Positions 8,339-17,702 of a stretch of DNA of 40,686 nucleotides are shown here, in pieces. The notes beneath the pieces were generated by a model that saw nothing but the letters and a program-made list of their open reading frames with translations, was not told the DNA's origin and ran no database searches. Where the stretch lies: the NCBI GenBank assembly GCA_025458675.1, contig JALORY010000006.1:1-40686 (forward strand), given 5' to 3'. The position numbers and the translations under genes were made by a program. How positions within the stretch are numbered: the first letter of the stretch is position 1; each line of letters starts with the position of its first letter. Source of the DNA: Gammaproteobacteria bacterium. Its GTDB lineage: Bacteria; Pseudomonadota; Gammaproteobacteria; Chromatiales; Chromatiaceae.

Positions 8339-8922
8339 CGCATCACGTACACGAGCGGGAAGAGGATGAGCCACACCAGATCGACCATGTGCCAGTAGAC
8401 GCCACCGGTCTCCACCCCCGTGTGCTCCGTGGCGCTGTACCCGCCGCGGCGTGCCTTCAGCGCCACCGCCCCGAGGATGACCATGCCCATCAGCACGTGC
8501 ATGAAGTGAAAGAAGGTGAGCGACAGATAGAACATATAGAAGGTGTTCGTGCCGAGGTGAACTCCCGCCTCGAGGTGGTGGGCGTACTCCAGGGACTTCA
8601 CCACGAGGAAGAGCGCACCCAGACCGATCGCCCCGGCCAGCCAGCGTGCGCAGTCGCGTGCGCTGCCCTCGCGGATCGCCGCCGTCGCCCGCACCACGAA
8701 GTAGCTGCTCGTGATCAGGGCGAGGGTGTTGACGAGCGCCGCCCGGCGGTCGAGCGTGTGCTGGTACTCGTCGAAGAGCGCGACGTCACCGGCGCGCGCG
8801 AAGGCATAGGCGGCGAAGAAGACGGCGAAGACCAGCAGCTCCGCGAGGATGAAGATCCAGATGGCCAGGTCTCCCGGCGGATAGCGGCCGGGGGCCGGGG
8901 CGATGACGACCGTCTGCGACAT
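8335..8922 (-). CDS. norE: NorE, cytochrome c oxidase subunit III-like protein
   Basis: A 195-residue haem-copper oxidase subunit III family protein with five predicted membrane helices. Typical family segments are PGDLAIWIFILAELLVFAVF near the N-terminus, FYLSLTFFHFMHVLMGM, and the C-terminal ETGGVYWHMVDLVWLILFPL. NorE and NorF are accessory proteins of cytochrome c-dependent NO reductase. The ATG at 8922 is preferred over an in-frame start at 9108, because the extra 62 residues are Arg/Pro-rich, overlap the norB end and resemble nothing, whereas a GGAAG ribosome-binding site sits 8 bases before 8922. It is separated from norB by 118 bases containing a strong stem-loop. Confidence 0.92.
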   Translation of the reverse strand: MSQTVVIAPAPGRYPPGDLAIWIFILAELLVFAVFFAAYAFARAGDVALFDEYQHTLDRRAALVNTLALITSSYFVVRATAAIREGSARDCARWLAGAIGLGALFLVVKSLEYAHHLEAGVHLGTNTFYMFYLSLTFFHFMHVLMGMVILGAVALKARRGGYSATEHTGVETGGVYWHMVDLVWLILFPLVYVMR

Positions 8923-9002
8923 CTCGACGTCTTCCGGGACCGGCCGCGGCCCCCTGGCGGGAAAGCCGGCGGCCCGACGCCCCTCGTGGCTGCCGACCCG
9001 CG

Positions 9003-9032
9003 CCCCCGGGCGGCGTCCCTGCCGCCCCGGGG
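9003..9032 (-). other. Stem-loop in the norB-norE gap
   Basis: Bases 9003-9014 pair with 9021-9032 through 11 of 12 positions (one C-C mismatch) around a six-base loop. The element begins 9 bases after the norB stop. No T-run follows on the minus strand, so it is unlikely to be an efficient intrinsic terminator. An RNA-stabilising or partial-terminator hairpin that keeps norCB transcripts more abundant than the accessory-gene part is the likelier reading. Confidence 0.5.
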
Positions 9033-9040
9033 CTCCGGGA

Positions 9041-10462
<1,422 letters not shown>

Positions 10463-10894
10463 TCAGCCCTGGATGTTCGGCGGCCACTTCGCCGCGTTGA
10501 TCTCGGACACGTACTTGAGGAACTCCGCGACGGCGTCGAGGTCCTTATCCGAGAGGTTGAACTGCGGCATGCTGCGCCGCCCGGGAATGCCCTCGACGGG
10601 TCGGCTCTTGATGAAGCCGATGATCGCCTCCTTGCTGCCGTAGCGCTTGTACACGTTGCCGAGCTCGGGCGCGAAGTAGGCGCCTTCGCCGAGCAGGGTG
10701 TGGCAGCCGATGCAGTTGTTCTTCTCCCACACCGCCTTGCCGTGCGCGACGGTCGGCGTCAGCGCCGCCCGGTTGTCGCGCGCCGGCAGCGCCCGGGTGG
10801 TATCGAAGGTGAGCACCAGGAACAGCAGCAGAAAGAACACGGTGCCACCGTAGAAGATGTTCCGTGCCATGGCCTTGGTGAACGTCTGGGACAT
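10463..10894 (-). CDS. norC: NorC, cytochrome c subunit of nitric oxide reductase
   Basis: A 143-residue membrane-anchored cytochrome c that passes electrons to NorB. It has one N-terminal helix (about 12-30, FYGGTVFFLLLFLVLTF), the haem motif CIGCH (Cys61, Cys64, His65), the family-typical TLLGEGAYFAPELGNVY, and Met109 in RRSMPQF as the likely sixth ligand. The ATG at 10894 is chosen because a strong ribosome-binding site (AAGGGAGGG) lies just upstream and the anchor begins directly after; the frame continues upstream only as antisense to dnr. It is the first gene of the nor operon, with a Dnr-type box 67 bases upstream of the start codon. Confidence 0.97.
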   Translation of the reverse strand: MSQTFTKAMARNIFYGGTVFFLLLFLVLTFDTTRALPARDNRAALTPTVAHGKAVWEKNNCIGCHTLLGEGAYFAPELGNVYKRYGSKEAIIGFIKSRPVEGIPGRRSMPQFNLSDKDLDAVAEFLKYVSEINAAKWPPNIQG

Positions 10895-10960
10895 CGCGAT
10901 CCGCCCTCCCTTGAGCAGCAAAAGCCCGCGTATTGGATGGGCCCGGGTGGAGTCGGGGCC

Positions 10961-10974
10961 TTGACTAGCATCAA
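10961..10974. promoter_or_regulatory. Dnr/FNR-type box between norC and dnr
   Basis: TTGACTAGCATCAA matches the FNR/Dnr consensus TTGAT-N4-ATCAA at nine of ten defined positions. It lies 67 bases upstream of the norC ATG (minus strand) and 76 bases upstream of the dnr ATG (plus strand). One operator could therefore control both genes, with activation of norC the expected role. Confidence 0.85.
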
Positions 10975-11050
10975 GCGATATCCGACAAAGGCACTGGGCG
11001 TGACCGGTGCAGCGTGCAGCCTGCCGCAACGGCACCGGCAGGGACGGCGC

Positions 11051-11773
11051 ATGGACAAACTGATCGAGACGCTGCGCAAGGCGCACCTCTTCACCCAGCT
11101 TTCGCAGGAGCAGATCGAGCGCGTCGCGCGCAAGGCGCGGCACGTCACGGTCGCGGAAGGCAAGACCCTGTTCTCGCAGGGCGACCCGGCCGACCGCTTC
11201 TTCCTCGTGGTGGCGGGGCAGCTCAAGCTCTTCCGGCTGTCGCCCGAGGGCAACGAGAAGGTGATCGAGATCATCACGCCCGGGCACACCTTCGCCGAGG
11301 CGCTCATGTTTCTCGAGCGGCCCCGCTACCCGGTCGGGTGCACCGCGCTGCTGCCTGCGGAGGTCATCGCGGTCGACGCACGGGACTTCAACCAGATGCT
11401 GCGCGGCTCGGCCGAGACCTGCCTGCTGCTGCTCGGCGAGCTGAGTGCCCGACTGCGCGGGCTGGTCCGCGAGATCGACGAGCTGAGCCTGCAGAGCGCC
11501 ACCTGCCGCATCGCCGGCTACCTGCTCAAGCGCGCACCCGCGGACGCCGACGAGTTCCAGCTCGACATCCCGAAGGGCGTCATCGCATCGCGCCTCTCCG
11601 TCAAGCCCGAGACTTTCTCCCGCATCATCCGCCAGCTCGCCGAGGGCGGCGTCATCGAGGTCCACGGCAGCATGGTGCGCATACGCGACCGGGCGGCCCT
11701 GCGGCGCGAGGCCGACGTCTGCGGCGCCCCCCCGGAAGCGGGTCCGGGGCCCCACCCTCCGCTGCACGCCTAG
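11051..11773 (+). CDS. dnr: Dnr-type Crp/Fnr transcription regulator
   Basis: A 240-residue Crp/Fnr-family regulator most like Pseudomonas Dnr, which senses NO and switches on nir and nor. The cyclic-nucleotide-binding-like beta-roll spans roughly 15-130 and includes FRLSPEGNEKVIEIITPGHT and FAEALMFL, both near-identical in type to Dnr. A dimerisation helix follows, then a winged helix-turn-helix with recognition helix VKPETFSRIIRQL, keeping the E-x-x-S-R pattern (Glu187, Ser190, Arg191) that reads TTGAT half-sites. The N-terminal cysteine cluster of true FNR is absent, so oxygen sensing by a [4Fe-4S] cluster is not expected. The ATG at 11051 begins at the family N-terminus. The gene is divergent from norC and shares its box. 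The last 20 residues (Pro/Gly/Ala-rich) are an unconserved tail. Confidence 0.93.
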   Translation: MDKLIETLRKAHLFTQLSQEQIERVARKARHVTVAEGKTLFSQGDPADRFFLVVAGQLKLFRLSPEGNEKVIEIITPGHTFAEALMFLERPRYPVGCTALLPAEVIAVDARDFNQMLRGSAETCLLLLGELSARLRGLVREIDELSLQSATCRIAGYLLKRAPADADEFQLDIPKGVIASRLSVKPETFSRIIRQLAEGGVIEVHGSMVRIRDRAALRREADVCGAPPEAGPGPHPPLHA

Positions 11774-11810
11774 CGGGACGCGGGCGGAACGGCTTGCCCG
11801 AGATCAGGGC

Positions 11811-11824
11811 TTGATGTAGGTCAA
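11811..11824. promoter_or_regulatory. Dnr/FNR-type box before the cytochrome c-DUF302 gene
   Basis: TTGATGTAGGTCAA matches TTGAT-N4-ATCAA with one mismatch in the second half-site. It sits in the 171-base gap after dnr, 120 bases before the ATG of the dihaem cytochrome-DUF302 gene, and shares the GTCAA half-site with the box upstream of nirS. Confidence 0.8.
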
Positions 11825-11944
11825 GCTGACATAACGCATTGCCCGCCCGAACCGAAGCTGACAATTTCCCCGCAGCCAAAGGCTCGCAGGACGCCGCCCC
11901 GGCGTCCGTCGAAAAATAACCCTAGCAAACGAGGAGGATATCCC

Positions 11945-13096
11945 GTGAAGAAGCTGCTCTGGCTGCTGCCGCTCGTGCTCGCCCCGTGGCAGGCACAGGC
12001 CGCCGACCTCGCCAACGGCGAGCGCATCAACCGCACCTGCGCCCTGTGCCACGGCATCTACGGCCAGGGCACGCCCAGCCGCGCGTCGCCGCGCCTCGCT
12101 GGTCAGAACGCCGAATACCTCGCGAAGGCGACCAAGGATTTCCGTGACGGCAAGCGTCAGGCGCCGACGATGGTCGTGACCTCCGGTCTGCACGAGCTGA
12201 GCGACAAGGACCTCGTCGACGTCTCGGCCTACCTGGCCCAGCTCGACGTGCCGGCCTACGCCCTCATCGACGTGCAGCAGCCCGGCGGCGACCCGGCGAA
12301 GGGCGTCAAATCCTACAAGGAGTGCAAGAACTGCCACGGCACGGAGGGCATGGGCAAGCCCGACAAGAAGGTGCCGCGCCTCACGGGGCAGCACGCGAAC
12401 TACCTGTTCCAGCAGATGAAGCTGTTCCAGTGGCGCAAGCGCCCGCACGGCATCGACCCGGACGACCAGGCCCTGTTCGACGACCTCGACGACCAAGGCG
12501 TGTTCCACCTGGTCGCGCACGTCGCGACGCTCGATGACGAGCAGGTGAAGGTGGCGAAGAGCGCCGAAGGGCGCAAGGCCGCGGTCGAGGAGCGGCGCGC
12601 AGAGGCGAAGGCGCGGCACGAGGCCCGTCGCGCCGAGGCCATGGGCACGGCACCCGCCAAGGGCTCGGGCCTGCAGATCACCGACATCAAGCAGACCGTC
12701 GCGCAGATGGAGGTCAAGGCCGGGCTCAAGCCGGACGACGTGATCCAGGCGATGCTCTCCAAGGCGGCCGGCCTCAACATGAAGCTGGTCGGCCAGCAGT
12801 ACGTGTCGAAGGAACTCGAGGAGCGCGGCGAGAAGGCGCCCTACCTGACGATCGTGCAGTTCTGCGATCCGAAGGACGCGAAGACCATGGTGGTCCACAA
12901 CCCGATCTACGCGAGCTACATGCCGTGCCGCATCGCGGTGGTCGAGGACCAGCAGGGCAAGCTGTGGCTGATGATGCTGAGCCTCGACATGCTCATCAAC
13001 GCGAACCTCCTCCCGCCCGAAGTGGTGGAGATCGCGATCCGCGTCAACCAGGCGATGCTCGACGTGATGGTGGCCGGCGCGACCGGCGAGTTCTGA
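11945..13096 (+). CDS. Secreted dihaem cytochrome c fused to a DUF302 domain
   Basis: A 383-residue periplasmic protein. A Sec signal peptide (KKLLWLLPLVL..AQA, cleavage near residue 19-20) precedes a cytochrome c4-like tandem with CALCH (Cys32, Cys35, His36) and CKNCH (Cys127, Cys130, His131). A charged, probably coiled-coil linker (about 200-235) leads to a C-terminal DUF302 domain (about 245-383: LKPDDVIQAML, YLTIVQFCDPKDA, MPCRIAVVEDQQGKLWL). DUF302 proteins are common near respiratory and sulfur-oxidation genes but have no settled function. An upstream Dnr-type box links the gene to denitrification, and soxB converges on it across a shared terminator. A periplasmic electron carrier is likely; what the DUF302 part adds is unknown. 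A GAGGA ribosome-binding site lies upstream of the ATG at 11945. Confidence 0.9.
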   Translation: MKKLLWLLPLVLAPWQAQAADLANGERINRTCALCHGIYGQGTPSRASPRLAGQNAEYLAKATKDFRDGKRQAPTMVVTSGLHELSDKDLVDVSAYLAQLDVPAYALIDVQQPGGDPAKGVKSYKECKNCHGTEGMGKPDKKVPRLTGQHANYLFQQMKLFQWRKRPHGIDPDDQALFDDLDDQGVFHLVAHVATLDDEQVKVAKSAEGRKAAVEERRAEAKARHEARRAEAMGTAPAKGSGLQITDIKQTVAQMEVKAGLKPDDVIQAMLSKAAGLNMKLVGQQYVSKELEERGEKAPYLTIVQFCDPKDAKTMVVHNPIYASYMPCRIAVVEDQQGKLWLMMLSLDMLINANLLPPEVVEIAIRVNQAMLDVMVAGATGEF

Positions 13097-13147
13097 CCGT
13101 CCTCAGCCCGGGCGGCGCCCTCCGCGGGCCCGCCCGGCCGGCAGACG

Positions 13148-13173
13148 AAAAGAGCGCCGCGAGGCGCTCTTTT
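13148..13173. terminator. Bidirectional intrinsic terminator
   Basis: A perfect 11-bp stem (13148-13158 with 13163-13173) closes on a GCGA tetraloop. The stem ends in AAAA/TTTT, so either strand yields a GC stem followed by U residues. It lies between the convergent cytochrome-DUF302 gene and soxB and should terminate both. Confidence 0.88.
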
Positions 13174-13191
13174 CGTTGCGGCCAGACGCCG

Positions 13192-14970
13192 TCACATCCG
13201 CGGATAACCCGAGATGCCGGGGTTGCCTGCGACGTTGACGAGCTTGGGCGTGTTGAGCTTCTTGATCTTCACCGTGCCCTGGGACTTGAGGTACTCCGCG
13301 ACGGTGTCCCAGATCGGCTCGCCCGGCGACTGCGAGCCCACGGTCGCCCAGCCGGCGACGACGTACTTCTTCCCCGCCTCGACCGCGGTACCGTCGTCGA
13401 GCGTCATGGCGCTGATGCGCTTGCCGGCGTCGGCCAGCGGGTCGCAGACATAGTCGAGGCCGCCCACGCGCACCATGTCGCCGCCCTGCTGGTAGTAGGG
13501 GTCCTTGTTGAACAGGTTGTCGCAGACGTCCTCGAGGATCGTCTTGATCTCCTCGCCGGTCATCTCGCGCCGGTAGGTCTCGGGATAGGTGATACAGGTC
13601 TGGTCCATCACGTTGTCCATCGTGATGTCCTGTCCCGACAGCACTGTGGTGCCCCAGCGGAAGCCGGGCGACAGCGACACCTGCGCGCCGTTCACGACGC
13701 GCAGCGCGTCGCAGATCACCTGGTCGAAGGTGCCGTTGAAGTTGCCGCGCCGGTACAGCAGCTCGCCGGCGGTCGCCAGCTTCTGCTCGAGCTGCGCCTT
13801 GTACGGGGCGCGCACCTTCTCGATGTAGGCCTGCATCTCGGCATCCGCCGGCAGCAGGTTCGAGAAGACCGGCAGCAGGCGATAGCGGAAATCGCGCACC
13901 TTGCCGTCCTTCACGTCGAGGTCCATCACGCCGAGGAACTTCCCGTTGGACCCCGCGTTGGTCACCAGCGTCTGGCCGCCTGCGTTCTTCACGATCGTGG
14001 GCGCCGGCATGCCGTCGTGCGTGTGGCCACCGAAGATGACGTCGATGCCGGACACGCGCTCCGCCATCTTGAGGTCGACGTCCATGCCGTTGTGCGAGAT
14101 CACGACCACCACGTCCGGCTTCTCCTTGGACCGCAGGCCGTCGACCACCTTCTGCATGTCGGCGTCGTTGATGCCGAACGTCCAGTCCGGGATGAAGCGC
14201 TGCGGGTTCGCGATCGGCGTGTACGGGAAGGCCTGGCCGACCACCGCGACACGCGCCCCGCCGACCGTCTTGATCGTGTAGGGCTTGAACGCGAGCCCGG
14301 TGTCGGCATTGAAGCCGGGGAAGTCCTGGAACTTGTAGTCGAACATCGCGTCGTCCTTCACGCGCACGTTCTGGGCGACGAAGTCACCCTTGAACTCGCC
14401 GATGTTCGCGATCACTTCCTTGTCGAGATAGGTGAACTCCCAGTGCCCGGTCATCACGTCCACGCCGAGCAGGTTGCAGGCGCCGACCATGTCCCGGCCG
14501 CGCGTCCAGTAGGCGGTGCCGGAGCCCTGCCAGGTGTCGCCGCCGTCGAGCAGCAGGCTGTTGCCGGGGCCGCGGCTGTCGCGGACGCGCTTGACCAGCG
14601 TCTTGAGGTGCGCAAACCCGCCGACCTTGCCGTACTTCGCCGCGGCGCTGTCGAAGTCGAGGTAGGTGAAGGCGTGCGCCTCGATGCCGCCCGGCGGAAT
14701 GCCGAAGTGCTTGAGCAGCGCATCTCCGACCAGGTGCGGCGGCTTGCCGAGCGCGGACCCGATGCCGAGATTGACGTTCGGCTCCCGGAAATAGATCGGG
14801 TTGAGCTGAGCGTGCACGTCGGTGATGTGCAGCAGCGAGACGTTGCCGAACTTGGGCACCTCGTAGAGGTCGGAAGGTTGACGCATCGCGGCGAACACCG
14901 AGCGCGGCAGCAGGCCCGCTGCACCGGCGATGCCGAGCAGCCTCACGAACTCGCGGCGGGAAATGGTCAT
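13192..14970 (-). CDS. soxB: SoxB, thiosulfohydrolase of the Sox pathway
   Basis: A 592-residue periplasmic dimanganese hydrolase that releases sulfate from the S-thiosulfonate carried on SoxY. A Tat signal (SRREFVRLLG, residues 4-13) is followed by the metallophosphatase-type core: DVH (Asp51, His53), LDGGDTWQGS (141-150), GHWEFT (175-180; SoxB has this in place of the GNHEFD of 5'-nucleotidases), SHNGMDVD and GGHTHDG. The C-terminal 5'-nucleotidase-like domain follows. The ATG at 14970 is chosen because an AGAGAGGA ribosome-binding site precedes it and the twin-arginine motif starts right after; an in-frame extension to 15024 has no support. No other sox gene is nearby, so SoxXA and SoxYZ must be encoded elsewhere. 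It terminates at the shared bidirectional terminator. Confidence 0.97.
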   Translation of the reverse strand: MTISRREFVRLLGIAGAAGLLPRSVFAAMRQPSDLYEVPKFGNVSLLHITDVHAQLNPIYFREPNVNLGIGSALGKPPHLVGDALLKHFGIPPGGIEAHAFTYLDFDSAAAKYGKVGGFAHLKTLVKRVRDSRGPGNSLLLDGGDTWQGSGTAYWTRGRDMVGACNLLGVDVMTGHWEFTYLDKEVIANIGEFKGDFVAQNVRVKDDAMFDYKFQDFPGFNADTGLAFKPYTIKTVGGARVAVVGQAFPYTPIANPQRFIPDWTFGINDADMQKVVDGLRSKEKPDVVVVISHNGMDVDLKMAERVSGIDVIFGGHTHDGMPAPTIVKNAGGQTLVTNAGSNGKFLGVMDLDVKDGKVRDFRYRLLPVFSNLLPADAEMQAYIEKVRAPYKAQLEQKLATAGELLYRRGNFNGTFDQVICDALRVVNGAQVSLSPGFRWGTTVLSGQDITMDNVMDQTCITYPETYRREMTGEEIKTILEDVCDNLFNKDPYYQQGGDMVRVGGLDYVCDPLADAGKRISAMTLDDGTAVEAGKKYVVAGWATVGSQSPGEPIWDTVAEYLKSQGTVKIKKLNTPKLVNVAGNPGISGYPRM

Positions 14971-15087
14971 GGCGTTGTGATCCTCTCTGGTGATTGTTGT
15001 GGTCGAGTCACGCGCCGGCCGCACGTGGCGGCCGGATGATGCAAACTAGACGGCGATGAGCACCTGCAGCCCGAAGGGCGAACGGAA

Positions 15088-15471
15088 GTGACGACCCGAC
15101 GATTCGCCCAGGCGATGCTGGCCGTCATCGGCGTCGCGGTGGTGGTCGGCGCCTGGGTGTCCATGTTACCCCCGGACGACTTGCAGACGCTGCCGAGCGA
15201 GCCTGCGGACCTGCGCCTCGGGCCGCGCGCGGCCGAGGCGGGCCGCCGTTGCCGCCAGGAGCTGCTGGCCACGCAGCCGGGCCTGCCCGAATCCGGCGTC
15301 CTGCTGTTCGGCGTCGCCCCGGTGCCGGGCGACGGGGACGTCACCCTGCTGCGCGTCGAGGGACGCTTCCGGGAGCCGGCGGCGGTCGGCGAGCCGCGCG
15401 TCATGCACTTCCGCTGCCTCGTGTCCGCCGCCGGACTGCGCGCGCTCGAGGTCCATCCGGCGGAGCCGTGA
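15088..15471 (+). CDS. Hypothetical membrane-anchored or secreted protein
   Basis: A 127-residue protein with no recognised family. One hydrophobic N-terminal segment (about 8-26, AMLAVIGVAVVVGAWVSML) after TTRRF is either a signal anchor or an uncleaved signal peptide, so the remainder should be periplasmic. The rest holds two cysteines (Cys55, Cys110) that could pair and a beta-rich stretch (GVLLFGVAP, VTLLRVEGRFREP). The GTG at 15088 has a modest AAGGGCG before it. It starts divergently from soxB and converges on msrQ, with only 7 bases between stop codons. Confidence 0.7.
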   Translation: MTTRRFAQAMLAVIGVAVVVGAWVSMLPPDDLQTLPSEPADLRLGPRAAEAGRRCRQELLATQPGLPESGVLLFGVAPVPGDGDVTLLRVEGRFREPAAVGEPRVMHFRCLVSAAGLRALEVHPAEP

Positions 15472-15478
15472 CCGCGCA

Positions 15479-16120
15479 TCACGCGCCTGCCGCCGTCGCG
15501 CCGCGTCGCAGTCGCGTCGGGACGCGGGCCAGCAGCAGCACCGCGAGCGCCGTGCCGTAGACCAGCGGCTCCAGGCGACCCGCCTTCGCCAGCCAGACGA
15601 AGTGCAGCACCGCCAGCACGGCGGCGGGATACACGAGGCGGTGCAGCCGCTGCCAGTTGCGGCCGAGGCGCCGCATCATGGCGCGCGTCGAGGTCAGCGC
15701 GAGCGGCACGAGCAGCACCAGCGCCGAGAACCCGAGCGTGACGTAGGGTCGCTTCAGGACGTCCGCGACGACCTCCTCCCAGACCAGGCCGCGGTCCAGC
15801 AGGAGCCAGGTGGCCGCGTGTGCCGCCGCGTAAGCGAACGCGGCGAGCCCGAGGATGCGGCGCAGCCGCGCCGGCCACTGCCAGCCCGTCAGCCGCCTCA
15901 GCGGCGTCACGGCGAGGGTGCAGAGAAGCAGCCGCAACGCCCAGTCGCCCGTCCGGTGCAGCACCGCCTCGACCGGGTTGGCGCCCAGCCGGTCGAGTGC
16001 CACGTCGACCGCGAGCCAAGCGAACGGCACGCAGACGAGCACGAGCGCCAACGGCTTCGCGGCCCGCAGCGCGACGGCGCGGAGGGTCTCAGTAGTGCCT
16101 GGCCAGGTCCATCCCGGCAT
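15479..16120 (-). CDS. msrQ: MsrQ, haem b membrane subunit of methionine sulfoxide reductase
   Basis: A 213-residue ferric-reductase-like transmembrane protein of the MsrQ (YedZ) family. It has about six helices and haem-ligand histidines in the expected places (HRTGDWALRLL, AAHAATWLL, RLHRLVYPAAVLAVLHFVWLAK). It feeds electrons from the respiratory chain to MsrP. The ATG at 16120 lies inside msrP, giving a 32-base overlap and likely translational coupling. The combination of YAAAHAATW and WQRLHRLVYPAAVLAVLHF identifies it clearly. Confidence 0.94.
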   Translation of the reverse strand: MPGWTWPGTTETLRAVALRAAKPLALVLVCVPFAWLAVDVALDRLGANPVEAVLHRTGDWALRLLLCTLAVTPLRRLTGWQWPARLRRILGLAAFAYAAAHAATWLLLDRGLVWEEVVADVLKRPYVTLGFSALVLLVPLALTSTRAMMRRLGRNWQRLHRLVYPAAVLAVLHFVWLAKAGRLEPLVYGTALAVLLLARVPTRLRRGATAAGA

Positions 16121-17045
16121 AGAGACCGGCGACCTCCGTCTCGTAGCCGTTGTACATCGCGGTGGGGTGGCGACTCGCGAGCAGCCCCTCGCCCAGCCGG
16201 CGCTCGCGCTTCTGGCTCCATCGCGGGTGATCGACGCTCGGGTTCACGTTGGCGTAGAAGCCGTACTCGTCGGGCTGCAGCTTCGACCAGGTGGTCTGCG
16301 GCATCTGCTCGACGAAGCTGATGCGCACCAGCGACTTCGCGCTCTTGAAGCCGTACTTCCAGGGAACGACGAGCCGCACCGGCGCCCCGTTCTGGCCGGG
16401 CAACGGGCGCCCGTAGCAGCCGGTGGCGAGGAGCGTGAGGGGGTGCGTGGCCTCGTCGATGCGCAGCCCCTCCACGTACGGCCACGCCAGCACCGGACGC
16501 CGCTGGCCGGGCAGGTTCTTGGGGTCGTGCACCGACTGGAATGCGACGTACCTGGCCTTCGACGTCGGCTTGAAGCGCGCGAGGAAGTCGCGCAGCGGCA
16601 CCCCGACCCACGGCACGACCGCCGACCAGGCCTCGACGCAGCGAAAGCGGTAGATGCGCTCCTCCTGCGGAAACCGCCCGAGGATGTCGTCGATGCCGAT
16701 CTCGCCCGGTGCCTCGCATTCCCCGTCGACACGAACCGCCCAGGGCCGCAGGCGCAGAAGGTGCGCATTCTCGGCGGGCGCCTCCTTGCCCGAGCCCAGC
16801 TCGACGAAATTGTTGTAGCTGGTGAAGACCTCGCGCGCCGTCGGCTTGAGGCCCGCGCCGAGGTCGGTGCGAACGAGCCCGGGAAACGCGGTCGCGAGCG
16901 TCGCGTCGACGTCTCCGGCAGCCACCGGCACGGCCAGCGCCGCGGTAGCGCCCAGGGCCAGGCGCAGGAACTCGCGTCTCCCCTCCCAGACCGCCTGGGG
17001 GGTGATCTCGGAAGACCGGATGCGGGGAACGCGGTGACGCGCCAT
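16089..17045 (-). CDS. msrP: MsrP, periplasmic molybdoenzyme methionine sulfoxide reductase
   Basis: The catalytic subunit repairs oxidised methionines in periplasmic proteins using a molybdopterin cofactor. The family pattern is clear: SSEITPQAVW, Tat motif GRREFLRLALG, FTSYNNFVELGSGKEAP, the molybdenum-ligating cysteine in YRFRCVEAWS, and WKYGFKSAKSLVRI near the C-terminus. The ATG at 17045 (318 residues) is preferred because it puts the twin arginines at 23-24, as in E. coli MsrP. An in-frame ATG at 17075 would add ten residues, and neither start has a good ribosome-binding site. Reactive nitrogen and chlorine species are known to induce this system in other bacteria, which would suit a denitrifier, but no Dnr box is visible here. 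msrQ overlaps its 3' end. Confidence 0.95.
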   Translation of the reverse strand: MARHRVPRIRSSEITPQAVWEGRREFLRLALGATAALAVPVAAGDVDATLATAFPGLVRTDLGAGLKPTAREVFTSYNNFVELGSGKEAPAENAHLLRLRPWAVRVDGECEAPGEIGIDDILGRFPQEERIYRFRCVEAWSAVVPWVGVPLRDFLARFKPTSKARYVAFQSVHDPKNLPGQRRPVLAWPYVEGLRIDEATHPLTLLATGCYGRPLPGQNGAPVRLVVPWKYGFKSAKSLVRISFVEQMPQTTWSKLQPDEYGFYANVNPSVDHPRWSQKRERRLGEGLLASRHPTAMYNGYETEVAGLYAGMDLARHY

Positions 17046-17105
17046 TGCCGGGCCCGGAGTCTGGTGACGCGTCATGTTCGGCTAACCGGTGCGGAAAAGC
17101 ACCCG

Positions 17106-17549
17106 TCAATCCGCAGGGACTTCCCCATCGAGGCCTGGCGCGTCGGGCCAGCAGGCGCGCAGCGCATCGCCCAGCCGCGGCACCGCGTCGAGGCCCCGGA
17201 GCTCGGCCGGGAGCGCCCAGCGGTAGTCGACGTGCTCCCAGTCGAGTCGGGGCTCGGTGGTCCCCTCGAGATCGAACAGGAAGGGGTGGACCACCCAGCC
17301 GCGGTCCGGCGACGTCCCGGCCACGGCGACCTCCGCCCCGGCGGCGACGAGCCGCAACCGGTGCGCGTCGAAGCCGGTCTCTTCCGCCACCTCGCGCAGG
17401 GCCTGCGTGAGCGGGTCGGCCGACTCGAGGTGCCCGCTGACGGCCGCCCAGCAGCCGCGGTAGCTGCCCACCCGGTCGCTGCGCCGGAGCAGCAGCAGCC
17501 GACCCTCGCGGCGCAGGAAGGCGGTGACGACGTGCGTGGTCTGCCCCAT
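17106..17549 (-). CDS. Nudix hydrolase
   Basis: A 147-residue Nudix protein that should hydrolyse a nucleoside-diphosphate-linked substrate; NUDIX dATP/dNTP pyrophosphohydrolase-type activity is possible but cannot be assigned. The Nudix box is GHLESADPL..ALREVAEETGF (residues 39-60). It is one residue shorter than the 23-residue consensus and has Asp where the first conserved Glu normally is, while the catalytic REVAEE core is intact. The ATG at 17549 has a GGAGGA ribosome-binding site directly upstream; an open extension to 17669 is low-complexity and unsupported. It lies upstream of msrP in the same direction and may be co-transcribed with it. Confidence 0.88.
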   Translation of the reverse strand: MGQTTHVVTAFLRREGRLLLLRRSDRVGSYRGCWAAVSGHLESADPLTQALREVAEETGFDAHRLRLVAAGAEVAVAGTSPDRGWVVHPFLFDLEGTTEPRLDWEHVDYRWALPAELRGLDAVPRLGDALRACWPDAPGLDGEVPAD

Positions 17550-17702
17550 CGCGTCCTCCGTGCCGGCCCCGTGCCGCGCGCCCGCCGCGGCAGGCCTTTC
17601 GGTCGCCGGCGGGGTCCAGTTTACAATCGACTCCGGCGGCGTACGGGCCGACGGCCGGCGCCGCCGCATCCCGTGACCGTGTACAGACGACAGGTTGCCG
17701 CC

